Origin: Diplosphaera chodatii
Lineage: Eukaryota > Chlorophyta > Trebouxiophyceae > Prasiolales > Stichococcaceae
Direction of reading: 5' to 3'
Assembly (NCBI GenBank): GCA_032358165.1
Contig: JAALGY010000012.1
Coordinates: 186,001-250,000 of the forward strand
DNA: 64,000 nt
Under the pieces are notes generated by a model that saw only the letters and a list, made by a program, of their open reading frames with translations, searched no databases and was not told the origin of the DNA. Below are positions 47,622 to 59,731 of this stretch, piece after piece; the stretch's first letter is position 1; each line of letters begins with the position of its first letter. Both the position numbers and the translations under genes were made by a program.

Positions 47622-49380
47622 TGCCATCTCACCCCTGGGCAATCCGATTGTCCACAGACTGTCGATCAGCAGCAAAGCCTGACGTAATATCCATCATGCA
47701 ATGTCAACACCGGTACAGCTCTGTCCAAGCACTTGTGACACAGTCAGCATGTGCTAGCAAGTCGTCTATAGACGACCATTGCTACACTGTGCGGCCATGC
47801 GCCAGGATCGATGTACATCAAGTGCTATGCTCCACGGCTGCTGCTGACGACATGCGCACATGTCCGATTCATGACCGACGACGAGTCACAGCAGTGGGCG
47901 GCCTGCCCAACCGGCACCTGCAAGAAACGTGTTATCAGTGGGTGGCGGTGCAAGCGCAGCAGTCGAGCGCACATATGAATCAGCCAGCAAGGCACGCCCA
48001 TCAACTCAGGCTGCGTTGGTGCAGCGAGGCTGTCTCAAAGCGAAGCCTGAAGGCAGAATCAGCATGAACGCAGACCTGCCAGCTTGCGAAGCGACGCAGC
48101 TCGCCGACGATGTTCGCTGGAGCATCCCTGTATGCACTGATTACAAATCAGAATTGAGAGTCCACGTGACGAGTCACATCGAGCAGCTACAGCACTTTCT
48201 TGGAATCATCTATGGACCATGCGACACACAAACGATTCTCAGAATCCCTCGACTTTCAGTAGGGTACAGCCTCTGCTGTCAGTGCCTCGGTCGTCGCATA
48301 CGTTGCGAACTGCTTTTCACTGTGCTTTGTACGCGCTGTCTGCAGAGCGGCAGGAACTGACAGCACCACGCAAGTACAAACAGGCACCTGGACATACATC
48401 CGCCATGGTTCATTTGCATGCAGTAGCTGCCGCTGGCCCGCGAGTGGAACATGTCTCCTCGTGGTTGCAACCTCGGAGCGGCCACATCAGTCCAGCAAGC
48501 AGCATCAGGGCACCTGCCAAGCACGCGCCAGCCCTAGGTGCGGTGCTTGATGGCAGCGGCGTATGCTGCTCAGCTGCAAGTAATACGTACAGGCTTGCAA
48601 CACTATTGCACATTCGTTGCTGCCTGCAGCCAGCCTGAGACGACCACAACACCGCTTGGTCCATCTCTGACCTGACACACCGGGTTGACACGTGGCGCTC
48701 TGGCATTGAAAGCGATTGCTGACGTGTCGGCCTCTCAGCATTTGCAAAAACCCACTTGGACTTTCGCATGACGATAGATGACACGTGCTCGCACAGGCAA
48801 TTCAGGAGCGCCAACCACCGCATGAGGTCATTTAACGCGTCGAGGCGTCGACCGACGGGCGGTGGCAGTCAGCGGCTTCCGCGTAGGAGGGTAGCACCGA
48901 TGCGTTCCGCACGCCCGAGCTAGTGGCCCAGTAGCTCAACGCGACTGCACTGCATGGTGGTGATGGCAAACCGTCCGGTCGCTGCATTGCGCGCGCAACA
49001 GGTGTCCCGTGAGAAGCACCAGATAAATTTACGGGGACCGCGTGAATAGGCATGACGCTGCTAATTACAGAGAATGCGTGGGAGGAAGACGGTGTGCCGT
49101 GCTTAGTTGAACGCTAGGTACAGGGACGCTCAGAAGCCGTGTTGTGCGCTTGGGCGTACCCAAGGGTAGTAGGGTAGTAGGTCTGCGTATTTTCTCCGGC
49201 TGACTAGGGCACACTGCACTCCCAGTCAGCGGGGTAGTCTATGGACGTACTCAGTGAAACAAATCGTGATACACTAGCAGAGTGGCGTGCCTAGCAAGCA
49301 GATGCATGGCCTCCTGGGCCCAACATACAGTAGGCCTGCGGCCAACGAAGTCTTTAGATGCAGTCATGCACACCCCGGGC
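47622..49380. other. Gene-free stretch
   Basis: Frames here lack splice-phase and domain support on both strands. No repeat or RNA gene recognised. Confidence 0.35.
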
Positions 49381-49563
49381 TTTTTAGTTTGGGTGCCCTA
49401 ATAATATGCCCTATAATATGCCCTAATAATAACCTTATTCCCCTCAAGTTTTTGCAGCCAGAAGTTAAATTTTGGCAGTTGTACTGTTTTGGGGAGTGCC
49501 CGACCTCGGGTGATGAACAAAAGTCTACTCAACATACTCCATGCGCTCCTGCGGGCATGCAGC

Positions 49564-49960
49564 TTACAGCGTTTCTTTGTCTGGGAACAGCAGGGTGTTG
49601 CAAATGCCATTGCCCTTTGCAGGCTTGCATGGTCTTCTCCAGTTCTCCACGATAGCTTGGCACATCGTGGTGTTGAACAGGCACAGAAAGGCCTCGGATG
49701 GGCAGCGTTCATAGCACGTGTTTATGCTCGTCAGGCCTTCATTGCAGAGAGCGCAGGTTGCCCTTGTCGCATTGACCGTCAGGTTGAAGCTGCAACACGG
49801 TCAATCCGAGAAGTCAGAGTCCTCATCCGACGCAGTGCTTTGTCGCCTGATGCCGTTGCTACTGCCGCCCTTGCGCACGCTGCGCTGCTGCGGTGCAGCT
49901 TTTGGGGCCTCTGCCTCATGCAACAAGCTCGCTGCCTGCACGCAGCATGCCAGTGTCAAC
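49564..49960 (-). pseudogene. Possible piggyBac-like transposase C-terminal remnant
   Basis: 49789-49564 (after GCAG) encodes a Cys-rich stretch including TCALCNEGLTSINTCYERC and FLCLF, with C-x2-C-x9-C-x3-C-x6-C spacing, then a stop. Upstream on the same strand a frame ends in an acidic run STASDEDSDFSD. An acidic segment followed by a Cys-rich RING-like tail is typical of piggyBac-derived transposase C-termini (family knowledge). No DDE core fits between here and TXNDC9, so at most a remnant exists. The splice joining the two parts is unclear. Nearby 49,398-49,430 repeats CCCTAATAATATGCCCTATA. Confidence 0.35.
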
Positions 49961-50081
49961 TTGAAGTTTCATAACAGCCGCAGCGGCGAGCTGCTGATGG
50001 CGGACGCTGCCGGCCGTACAGCACATGGGGCAGGGGCGCAGACCCCACACACCCGATCCTCGTGCAGACTACAAAACGTGA

Positions 50082-51373
50082 TCAATGCTGTGATGTGCTG
50101 TTTGATCTGACCGCAGCCCCTGATAACATCTTGAACACCCCCAAGACACCCGTAGATCTACAGGAGTCCCGCACCAGCAGGCGCGCCTCCAGCACGGGAG
50201 TCGGGAAGTCGTCCGCGCCGCCCAGCTCCTGGAAGCCCACCACATAGTCGACCGTCCTGCCGGCACGGATGAGCGCCAGCGTCGGCAGCATCCACACCTT
50301 CAGCCGCTCCGTCAGGAATGGCGACTTCTCTGCGTCGATCTGTCATATTGTATTCAAACTTATAAGTGACTGCCAGATTCCGCACATCGTGGGGCCTGTG
50401 TGCAGTGGATAGCCGTGACTTCTCCGTGTTTATCTGTTGCATTACGATGCAAGTTCTGGGTGACTGCTCAGCGGCCGCAGGTCGTGGGTCTGTATGCAGT
50501 GTATAGTTAGATGCTGCTCATCGGAACTGCCGGTGGTGGGCTGGCGGGGTGTGCGCAAGGTCAGACCCTCACCCTGATGAACTTGGTCTCCAGGTGCTGC
50601 GCCGCCAGCTGATGCATGTGCTTGTCCATGACCTGCAGCCGGCGACTGGCACCTGGTCACGGCGACACCTCGCTGAGGTCCACCTGTTACTTAGGCACTG
50701 CTGCTCAGTGCGCCTGCAGGCGAGCGGCAATCATGCAAGAGCGTCAGGTGCAAGACCCTAGCGATCTGGTGTCAGCGTCCAAGGCAGTGTCTGGCCAGGA
50801 GGCGTCGCGTCCCACCTTGCAGGGCCAGGAGTCGCGGTAGAAGTGGCACACCACGCGCTCCTCGCCCTTCACCTCCGCGAAGAAGTCCTTCTCCGTGCCC
50901 GCCTCCCGATACTCGCCGTGCCCCGCCGCCAGCCACTGCTGCTTCTTCGCCGCAGCGCGCTTGATGTCCTGCGTATGCAGGGTCTGCCGTTGAGAAGCTG
51001 AGACCGCACACGCGTGAGTGTGCAGCTGGAAACAGCCTGGTGGTGTGTCACGGAACAGGTTCTCCAGAAGCACACAGGACATGTGGGAGCTTGCGACAAG
51101 GGCGGACAACCCGGTTCCGCATCCCTCTGCAACGTGAGGACGTGCAAAGCAGTTCACCCTTAGTGCATCGCGTCACGCTGCGCGAAGCACCTCCTGCCTA
51201 GTATAAGGCAGCATGGCTGCATGGCGCACCTGCAATCGCCGCTCCCGCAGCGCCTCGATGTCATCGGCGTCGAGCTTGTCGATCGCGTGCAGCTGGTCGT
51301 CTAACTGATCTTCAACGCGCTGCGCGACGCTCAACAGCTGCTGCTCGATGGCATGCTGCACCAGGCCGTCCAT
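50082..51373 (-). CDS. TXNDC9: Thioredoxin domain-containing protein 9 homologue (phosducin-like)
   Basis: Four exons, 51373-51230, 50968-50816, 50632-50573 and 50339-50082, all phase 0, give 204 residues; animal and plant homologues are about 210-230. Exon 1 is acidic and helical (MDGLVQHAIEQQLLSVAQRV). Exon 2 carries the family signature WLAAGHGEYRE and then VVCHFYRDSWPCK. Exon 3 is MDKHMHQLAAQHLETKFIR. Exon 4 has PFLTERLKVWMLPTLALI and TVDYVVGFQELGGADDF. The family has a thioredoxin fold without the CxxC redox motif and works with the CCT chaperonin in tubulin/actin folding. The last 30 residues are not conserved, so the true end may be an unseen exon. It is divergent to XCT. Confidence 0.9.
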
Positions 51374-51927
51374 TTGCGAGGAACATCTACGGCGCAGTCA
51401 CTTTGTGGGCCCCCACCTTTGGTGCTGCCCACCTCAGCTGAACCTGCAACAGGGTATGATCGAGCCGGCGAGCAATGAGCTGTCCATACGTTGATCGCGC
51501 AGACGGCAGTATGGCGTGTTGGAAACGTAGACTGTGCTCCTCACAGGCGTCACAGCCTGTTCAATATCCAGATACCCAGCAAAGTTTATGACTTTATGCA
51601 GTTCGCAATTTACCACACGCCTTTTAAAGCTCGGACTGTGACCTTGCTTCATCGCTTACCCTCAGCTGCTGTGCAGTTCTGACGCGAACGAGTAGCTTGT
51701 GAGGCACAGCATCGACAAGCAATCCTGCTGGTGCAAGCTGTAGCAGGGTGAAGGATCAGTGGGCTCTGGCGATAGCCCACTGTCCCTGTGTAGTCGTCAT
51801 CTACCGTCTGCATCGCGATGGACTTGTAGATAGCACAGCCCTTCTCTGTTCGGAGCAGCGCCAAGCATCTGCTGGCGCCGCTCCAGCGCTTGGCTTATAA
51901 TCTACTGCGGCCCACTGTGATAGCACA
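51374..51927. promoter_or_regulatory. Shared bidirectional upstream region of TXNDC9 and XCT
   Basis: These 554 bp separate the two divergent start codons and hold no convincing exon. Both promoters and 5' UTRs must lie here. No TATA box or known motif could be assigned. Confidence 0.5.
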
Positions 51928-54900
51928 ATGTCAGGCTATGGTATGGGAGGATATGTTGGGTCGGGGGAGGATGCCCGACGCATCAGGTACCAGCTCAGAA
52001 GGAGCAATGCTCACCGTCATCCACCTACACGCACCTGCACTCCTGCGCATGTCGCAGCATCATGATCATCAAGTACCGTTGCGCACTGTGCAATTTGGAT
52101 GACGGTTCGCGTTACTGCTGACGACGCGCACAAGCTGTACACGAAGCACAACGCAGCACGTGTGCGACCACCGTCATAGCAGCAGCGTCACCCCGCTTCG
52201 CCCCGCCGCCTGCATGCAGGAAGCAGCAGGAGCAGCGGGAGGTGCAGCGCAAAAAGGTGGAGGACGAGAAGGCGAAGCTGGACGAGGCCGCGTCCGCTGC
52301 TGCGCTGCGCCAGTTCGGCACCGGCCAGGTGCTGTTGCGTTACGCCTGTGCTGCTCCACTGCACTGCTGAGGGGCACACCTCACGTCCACAATTGCTGAT
52401 GTCAAGATGTCCTGCACTGCCGTGTGGTCTCGCTGCAGTGACGTTTGTCGGTGCTGCTCGATCGATGGCTCTGAGTTTGGTCGTGGGCATGCTGAACGTT
52501 GTGCTTTTGCACAGCGCAGGCGAAGGCGCTGGAGAATGCGTTTAAGAACGAGACGGTGGGGCTGGTCACCAAGGCCGAGTTCATGTCTCGGCGCAGCACG
52601 CTGGCCGAGCGCCTGGGCGAGGAGACGCGGCGCGCCAAGCGGGAAGCCGAGGACTCCGCCGAGCTGGTGGGTGTTCTGTATCACTTGCTACAACTACTAC
52701 CCAATGGCATTGCTCGGCAAATACATGTACACCTGGCGAAGAGACGCGCCGCGCCAGGCGCAGGGCAGAGACTCTGCCAAGCTGGTTTGTACGCAAGTCC
52801 TGAGTTGTGGGCATTCCGTGTTGAGATGTACAATAGTGCCAGGGAGACGAGATGCGCCGTGCTAAGCGGGAGGCCGAGGACACCGCCTCGGCCGTGGCTC
52901 AGCAATGTGTGCAGTGCATGAGACTCGTGGGGTCAGCATTGGTCACCGGCTCAGTGGGACACGCCAGGACGTTCCCGCTTGAGGACTCGCGGTGGCATTG
53001 CGTAAGGTTGTGCCGAGGGGCACCCAGCAAGTCTGAGTTTCAGCGCGCTGCCAGTATGGCGCCTGTGAGCATGGGCGTTGTCCACCAAACGCTCTGCGAG
53101 CTTCACTCGACATGCAGCAGACATTGGTGTGCAGGAGCAGGATCGATGCGGGATTTCTTAGGCCATTCTGGCTGTTGACAGGCATCGCCCATTTAGGCGC
53201 TCATGGGGAATCGCCTGGTCCAGTTGGGCTGCTGAACACCTGACGATTTGACGCCGCTTTGGTGCAGGAGCGGGAGCAGCGGGCGGCGCAGAAGGCGCGG
53301 CTGCAGGTCAAGGCCAAGCTGTCCTTTGCGGAGGACGAGGAGGATGATGGAGTCGGCGGTGGTGACGCCGGTCGAGACAGGGGTAGTGGAGGCGCCGCCG
53401 AGGCGGATGCCGCTCCTGTGCAGCCGGCAGCGGCGCAGCCCGGCGCCGGCGCCGATCGCGAGCCGACTGCCAAGGGGCTGCAAGCTGGGAAGCTGGGTGC
53501 GTGCCTGCCGCTTTCCACAGCTGCTTGGAGTTCGCACTGTCACTCGCATGTACGTTGCTGTCTGCTCGGCCACACTTTGTGAGCATATGCAGCACTCTTT
53601 ACCCTGACATAGATTTGCCCGTTGATGCCTGAGGAGCACGTGGTCTTGGCTTTTGTCGCCTGCTGCGAGGGTTCACCTCCTGGGAACCAGGGAGCCCACT
53701 GCCAGCTGCCAGAGCCAGTGCTGCACGTGCGCAACTGACCCCGCTGCACGCTGCAGGGAAGGACCCGGGGGTGCGCACGGACTTTCTGCCGGACGCGAGG
53801 CGCGCGGCCGCCGAGGAGGAGCTGCGTGCACAGCTGAAGAAGGAGTACACGCTGCGCCAGCAGGTGAGGTGTCAGGGTCTGGCGGCTGCTTTGCTTACAG
53901 GCTGAACAGGAGTGCACTCTGCGCCAGCAGAGGTGCCATCCTGCTAATGTTGGTGTGCAAGCTGTGTAGGTGTCGAGGACAATGTTGTGGAGCGGCATAG
54001 TGCTCGTGCTGCAAAATCAGCAGGGTAGCAGCGGTGATGCGGCGGGTTGCTGCAAGGTGGCGGTTGCTCAGCAGCATCCTTTGTGTAAATACATAACAGT
54101 GTCCGACTGTCTTCAGTGTTGCTCGGTACAGCTCATAAAGAACGAGCCTCTGGACATCACATACTCGTACTGGGACGGCTCTGGCCACCGGCGGCGCATC
54201 ACTGTGCGCAAGGGCGATACGATATCCGACTTCCTGCGGGCCGTGCGTGACCAGGTGAGGGTGACCACAAGATTAAACTCTGCTGGATCTTTGAGCAGCT
54301 GTACGGTGTTGGCAACGCTTCAGACCTGGTCGCACCTTCCATCATAGCACGCAGGCAGCATTGCGACAACCTTAGACTTGCTTCCCAACTTAAAATGGCA
54401 TCTCCAGTGTTGCACGAAATCCCACGCCATCCGCTTGTGCGTCTTGCTGGCTTGTGAACAGACAAGAAGGAGCTCTGGAAAAACACATGGCAAGCGCACT
54501 GCTGTGCAGCTGTCGCCGGACTTTCGGGAGCTGCGCGGGGTGGGCGCCTCCGACCTGCTGTACGTGAAGGAGGACATCATCCTGCCCCACTCCCAGTCCT
54601 TCTACGACCTCATCGTGAACAAGGTGACCCGGGCTGACCGGGCTGCCATCCTAGGCTGCAGAACGTTGCGCTCCCAGACCTGCTACGCCGCATCCTGAAC
54701 AAGGAGGCCATCATTGGCTGGGCCACAGTCCTAGGGTCTAGAATGCTGCTGGCGAGGGCGCAGAAGGCTTTGGTGCGGTGCTGTGCTGCACTGCATGAGT
54801 TGTTGAGCGAGGGTCTTGCTGCTGCCGGCTGCTGCTGCTGGCTGGCTGCTGCATCGGAGGTCAACAGCCCCCCGTGCGCTAACGGAAGGCTTACAGTGAG

Positions 54901-55309
54901 ACGCTCACGGCCACGGCTTGTGGAGCTGCAGGCCCGGGGCAAGAGCGGGCCGCTGTTCCACTTTGATGTGCACGAGGATGTGCGGGTGGTGAATGACGCT
55001 AGCCGTGAGAAGGACGAGTCGCACGCCGGCAAGGTTGTGGAGCGTCACTGGTATAACAGGTGGGGTCTTGCTAATCCTTCATCTGCGTGTATCCTACGCA
55101 CATCAACAGCGGCATTCCATTTGATGGGCATCAGCGACGGCATTGCCTTGCACGTTTGTCAATGAGATGAGAACGGAGTATGGCGCAGGCTGACGGGGTT
55201 CTGCTTTGCCGGCAGGAACAAGCACATCTTCCCAGCGTCACGGTGGGAGCAGTTCGATGCAGCGACAGTGTACGAAACGTACACGATCCATGGCAGCGAG
55301 GTCAACTGA
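51928..55309 (+). CDS. XCT: XAP5/XCT (FAM50) family nuclear protein
   Basis: Nine exons in perfect phase: 51928-51986, 52220-52328, 52520-52666, 53268-53496, 53757-53863, 54132-54254, 54510-54623, 54932-55059 and 55216-55309; 369 residues. The start [20 protein letters not shown] matches the plant XCT N-terminus. Then come [106 protein letters not shown] and [12 protein letters not shown]5 proteins are nuclear; Arabidopsis XCT acts in circadian timing, small-RNA production and splicing/transcription (known of the family). The middle has an acidic Gly/Ala-rich linker. Intron 3 contains extra copies of the end of exon 3. Confidence 0.95.
52613..52900 (+). repeat. Exon 3 end of XCT repeated three times
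   Basis: The exon sequence encoding [17 protein letters not shown] plus donor (52,613-52,670) recurs in intron 3 at about 52,732-52,787 (GCGAAGAGACGCGCCGCGCC...) and 52,836-52,897 (GAGATGCGCCGTGCTAAGCG...). The period is about 110-117 bp and each copy is again followed by GT. Copy 2 is frameshifted; copy 3 could still encode [14 protein letters not shown]. Confidence 0.75.
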
Positions 55310-55441
55310 GAGCTCCAATGATGATATGAGGAGGAAAACCTGCTGACTTCACAGGGGCACGCTTATACTCGGGAACTTCAGGACTGATGATGCTGCCGAC
55401 GGCTGAAGTAAGATTTGAACCACTTGAAGGCTCTTAGCTGA

Positions 55442-57005
55442 TCATGGTAGCTGAGCATGCCGCAGCTCATGCAGCTGCTTTTCGACAGCGTCAAACCGCT
55501 CCTGCAAAGCCGTCAGCTGCTGCGGGCATGACCCACTGGACCCTGAAGTATCGGGCTCGTACCAGTATGTCGACTGAATAATGATCTGCTCCTGTAACAT
55601 GACAAGCGTCAACTCGTTGACACCTGGCAAGCCCTATGGTACACCAAACTCCACCATGTTGGATCACCATGCTACCAACCTTCGGCATGACGAAGATGCC
55701 CTCGGTCTTTGTAGGCTGCTTCTCAAACTCGTCCAGCGTCTCAAACCCCTTTGTCAGCTCCCCAAAAACCTGCAGGGTAGACCACCGCATACAGCCGATG
55801 TCGTGTTGTGCGCATCATCCTAGAGCCAGACACCCGGCGCTCAACAGTGACGAAGACATCATCCTGTGCCTGAGTTGGCGCCGCTCACCGTGTACTGCAT
55901 GTCCAGGTGTGGCGCGGGCCCCAGCGTGATGCTGAAAGAGGCGCCGCCGCTGTTGGGGTCGTCCCATCTTGCCTGAAACCGTTACAAGTGGAACTTGTTT
56001 GGTGATTTTTATCTGTCTCGACTGTGATCAGCGCCCAGGTCAGGCATGTGCAGCGGTGCCGTGCCGTTGCGCACCATTGACAGGATGCCGCGCTTGGAGT
56101 GCTTGGCGTCCTTTCGCACCTCTAGCGGCACCTTCGATCATCAATGACACAAGCAATAACATAAGGGTTTTGCACGGGCAGACGCAACACTTGCAAGAGT
56201 TTGCCATGCCAGGTGTCTCGGCGGACACAACATACTCCGCTTCAGATGCTGTCTGAGACATAAGCAATGTGGCGACTGTTTTGGTGCGTGAGTGTCCCAG
56301 GGCACCAACCTTTTTCTCTGCCTCTGCCTGCGTCACACTAACCAGCTCAACTGGCATCCCTTATCAACCTTCAGTGGCTCAGTGGCTCAGCTGATAGCAA
56401 GCGCTGCAGTAGATGTGCCAGACTGCACCTTCTGCCTCGCGTCAAGCGGCACGAGCCTGTTGCCGACCACATCAGTGCACTGCGCCACAAACCCCTGCAG
56501 CATGACAACGCAGCCCTCGCTCACATGGGAGGCGCTGATACACGGCTCCAGCACTACTCTTGAGTTCTGACCATACCTTGTCCACTCTGAAGAACGGTAT
56601 GGTGTTGTAAGCGCCCATCTGCATGCGCCACATGTACATGCTGAAGAAGATACGCTTTCAATGCTGCATTGCACTGCCCGATGCTGGCGCTGCTCACACC
56701 TTCGCCAGTTTGAGGATGTGGACAGTAGTCACAGGTGCCACCTGCACATCAGATGAAGCGTGTAGGCAATCAACAGCAGCTTACGGTCCTATCTATGTGC
56801 CCATCTGCGTGGTGTGCAGTTGCACCTCAGGATACAGAGCAAACTCCAGATCGCCATGTTTGGTCTGGAGCACCACGCGCTCTGCGCTCAACGTGTGGCC
56901 GTCAGCCTGCACGTGCTGCGGGCGCAGCAGGCTGATCAGAACCAGCAGGCCTGCTAGCACAGCATGTGCACGGCGCTGTTGCCTGCCATCAAGCAGCCTG
57001 ATCAT
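55442..57005 (-). CDS. CYP23: CYP23-type cyclophilin (peptidyl-prolyl isomerase), secretory
   Basis: Eight exons: 57005-56826, 56741-56700, 56618-56577, 56494-56429, 56131-56075, 55972-55889, 55769-55680 and 55591-55442; 236 residues, close to plant CYP23. The start at 57005 gives a signal peptide (basic start, then VLAGLLVLISLL, cut near VQA); an in-frame ATG lies at 57041. Motifs: VVLQTKHGDLEFALYPE, MGAYNTIPFFRVDK, GFVAQ, HSKRGILSMARWDDPNSGG, FSITLGPAPHLDMQYT, VFGELTKGFETLDEF and GIFVMPKEQIIIQSTYWY, the last being the CYP23 hallmark tail. The canonical catalytic Arg-Phe-His set is only partly kept, as in plant CYP23. It converges with XCT, 132 bp between stops, and diverges from the WDR75-like gene. 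Confidence 0.9.
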
Positions 57006-57393
57006 CGCCCTCGGGCTGCGGATCCAGCGCCTTACGTGCACACCACATCCGCAAGCAAGTCTGTGTGCACCTGTGCATCATTCTGCCAGCCCTCGTACTT
57101 GGATCCGAGCTTTGAGCGGTCCTGTCGGACAAGCCACGTGCTGTGGGCTGTTGTGTCTGACAGCGACATTTGGCATGCCTTGCGCTCAGGCCTCGCAAGG
57201 TTGCCACTTGAAACTTGACAAGCATGACATTGATGCTGCAGGTTGTTCTTAGCTCAGAGTTGTCAACTGATGCGACTCCGTGATCAAAAAGCATCCGCAC
57301 TAAACCTGCAGGCATGCACAGCATCGAAGTTGCGCGCTGCGGCTGATACGGCAAAAAGTCAGCAGACCAGTCGCAGCAGCTTGTAACCACAGC

Positions 57394-59640
57394 ATGCATG
57401 GCGGCGGCGCCAGCGGCCAGTTCCAAGGGCCGGGAGCCGATGTTGCGCTGCACCGCCGGCTGCTGGCTGTGCCGGTGGCAAACGCAGTGCACATCTACAG
57501 CCTAGACAGCAGCACGCTTGCCACGGTGCTGCGAGGCCATCAGAAACCGGTGACGGCCGCCCGCTTCTCCGGCGACGGCGACAGCCAGGTAGGATCATGG
57601 CAGTGTGTTGAGCATCATGAGCATCTGCCAATCGAAAGGCTTGACCCAACCAGGATGCTGTGCCTGCAGCTGCTGACTGCTTCGGCGGACGGCACGCTGT
57701 GCACCTGGGACGTGGAGAAGGGCACGCTCATCCGCAGCGTGGCGGCCGGGCAGCCAATTACGGGGCTGGCTGTGCCTTCTGGCGGCGATGTTGCACACCT
57801 CAGCGTTGCCTGGCACGACCGTGGCGCCGGCCGGGCACGTCGCTGTGGCTCTGCGCAATGCACTGTTCATATAGTACCTCTGAAGCCTGCGAAGTTCATG
57901 CTCAGGACCCTGCTCTGAGCTGTGGACAATGTGGTTGAACATGTGCATGCCACTGACTACAGGTGCGGTGCTATTCACTGGCGGCACGGCAGATTCAGCA
58001 GCCCAGCATCAGGCTCACAGCGCCAACGCCTCTTGCAATGCGCTCTCCGAATTAGCCCTCACCCTACATTACTGGCACGACCGTCACTGCGCCGCACCTC
58101 AGGCGCGCCTCACCCCAGGATCTGCGTGGCATGCCCCTTGTTGCATGGCAGCAGGAGCTGACTCGCCTGCTAGTTCATGATGCACGTTCCACTTGCATAC
58201 ATGACGCAGAGCGCACTTGCACACACGCTTGGTTCTGTAATGTTATTTGCAAGCTCTGCATCACTCCAGTCGCATGTCAGCAGCTCAACAAGCAACACTA
58301 CCAGTAGCAGCTTCATAGTACCTTTATGCTGTATGCGGTGCAGGTGGGGCAGCAGGCGCCGGCAGTGGTGGGCGGCCGGCAGGGCCCGGGGGCGGCCCTG
58401 CAGCACGTCGCCTTCTCGGCCGACGGGACGCTGCTCGTCACCGTGGACGTGTGCCAGGACGCAGGTGGGCATCACTGGCTGTAGTCATCTCATTCCCCAA
58501 GCCTGGTGCCTGATACTGCACATGCTTGATGTCACTCAGCCTGCAATGCCAACTGATGCAACTACACACAGCGTGCTCAACTATACTGGAATGCAAAGAA
58601 GCAAGGTTTCTATCGGTATGTGGTTTGTGTCAGAGCTCTTTCTGGTCATCAGTTGCCAATGAGTACAATTGCGGCAGCAGGAACCTCAGGCACCACCACA
58701 TACCTGCGCTTCTGGCGCACCGCGGCCAGCGGCGTCGGCAGCATCTCAATGGTGTCTGCGCCGTCGTACGTGCTGCAGACCGCCGTGGAAGCCCCGTACG
58801 GCAACAACAAGGTGCAGACTGTGCAGCAGGGAGTGTTTCCTGCTTCCAGCATACAGGTAGCACAGCCATCATTGACCTGGATGCAAAATGCCAAGTATGC
58901 CTCTGGTGCGTGGACCCAAGAGGCAGGAAGCCCTCGTAGCATGTGGTGCGCCGCACAAGTGCACAACACCAGTGGTAATAGCAGCCACCAGCTCCAAGGT
59001 GTGGCTGACACAGAAGGCCATTCGCTGACTGCTCTAGGTCACCAATTCCAGGGGACCAGTGCACTTTTCATGAGAGTCTTTCTCCAAGCCGGTGCTGTGT
59101 CTTTTACGATGTGCAGACTTCAATGGACAGCAAGACGAAAATCATGTGTGTACATATTCAGATCATGAAATGTATACTGCAGCTGAATCCGTGTGTACAA
59201 TTCATCAGGTGGCGGGCCTGGCGCTGCACCCCACCCAGCTGCTAGCGGCGACGTCCGGCAGCGATGGCGTGGTGCTATTGTGGGCGCCGGCCTCGGTCAA
59301 GGGTGGGGGCGCGACCGTCTCGGCATGGCACTGCCAAGCCAAGTGGTCGCACAGAGGTGGGGCTGTGGGACAGCTCTCTTCAGGGTCAGGGCCCGAAGTT
59401 GGACAGCTCATGAGCACCATTGCATGCGATGCAGCGCCGCAGCTGAGCTCATCAGCGTGCAGCCTTTATTTTCGTCATGCCGCACCGCAGTGCGCATGGT
59501 CGGCGGTGGGGCGGCTGGCGTTCAGCGGCGACGGCTCGCTGCTGGCAGCAGCGACGCCGGGGTCCGTGGCGCTGTGGGATGTGGCCGCCGGGGCGCTGGC
59601 GGCGGCGCTGCCCCACCAGAAAAGTCTTGCAGCCCAGCCA
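57394..59640 (+). CDS. WDR75: WDR75-like WD-repeat protein, 3' end incomplete
   Basis: WDR75 is an rRNA-processing WD40 protein (UTP complex). Exons seen: 57394-57588 (NAVHIYSLDSSTLATVLRGH), 57670-about 57,780 (LLTASADGTLCTWDVEKGTL), 58344-58464 (HVAFSADGTLLVTVD), 58681-58811 (YLRFWRTAASG, then APYGNNK), 59209-59356 (SGSDGVVLLWAPASVKG, then WHCQAKWSH) and about 59,480-59,633 (LAFSGDGSLLAAATPGSVAL). Exons 3 to 5 join in phase. After 57,780 the continuation (GHVAVALRNALFI) lies in another frame, so a frameshift or missed intron exists there. The acceptor of the last exon is also unclear. The first and last propeller parts are present, but part of the middle and the C-terminal 150-200 residues usual for the family are not. 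It ends where the antisense TOP3 fragment begins. Confidence 0.7.
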
Positions 59641-59731
59641 CCGCAGCACCAGCTGTTATTGCCAGAGGCTGACATGCTGTCCACCATCCTGCATGATACC
59701 ATGGCCTCACGCCTTGCAAAGAAACTCACCT

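Noticed and set aside
49489..49974. 161-codon plus-strand frame
   Set aside because: Antisense to the Cys-rich minus-strand frame, with no recognisable motif or splice context.
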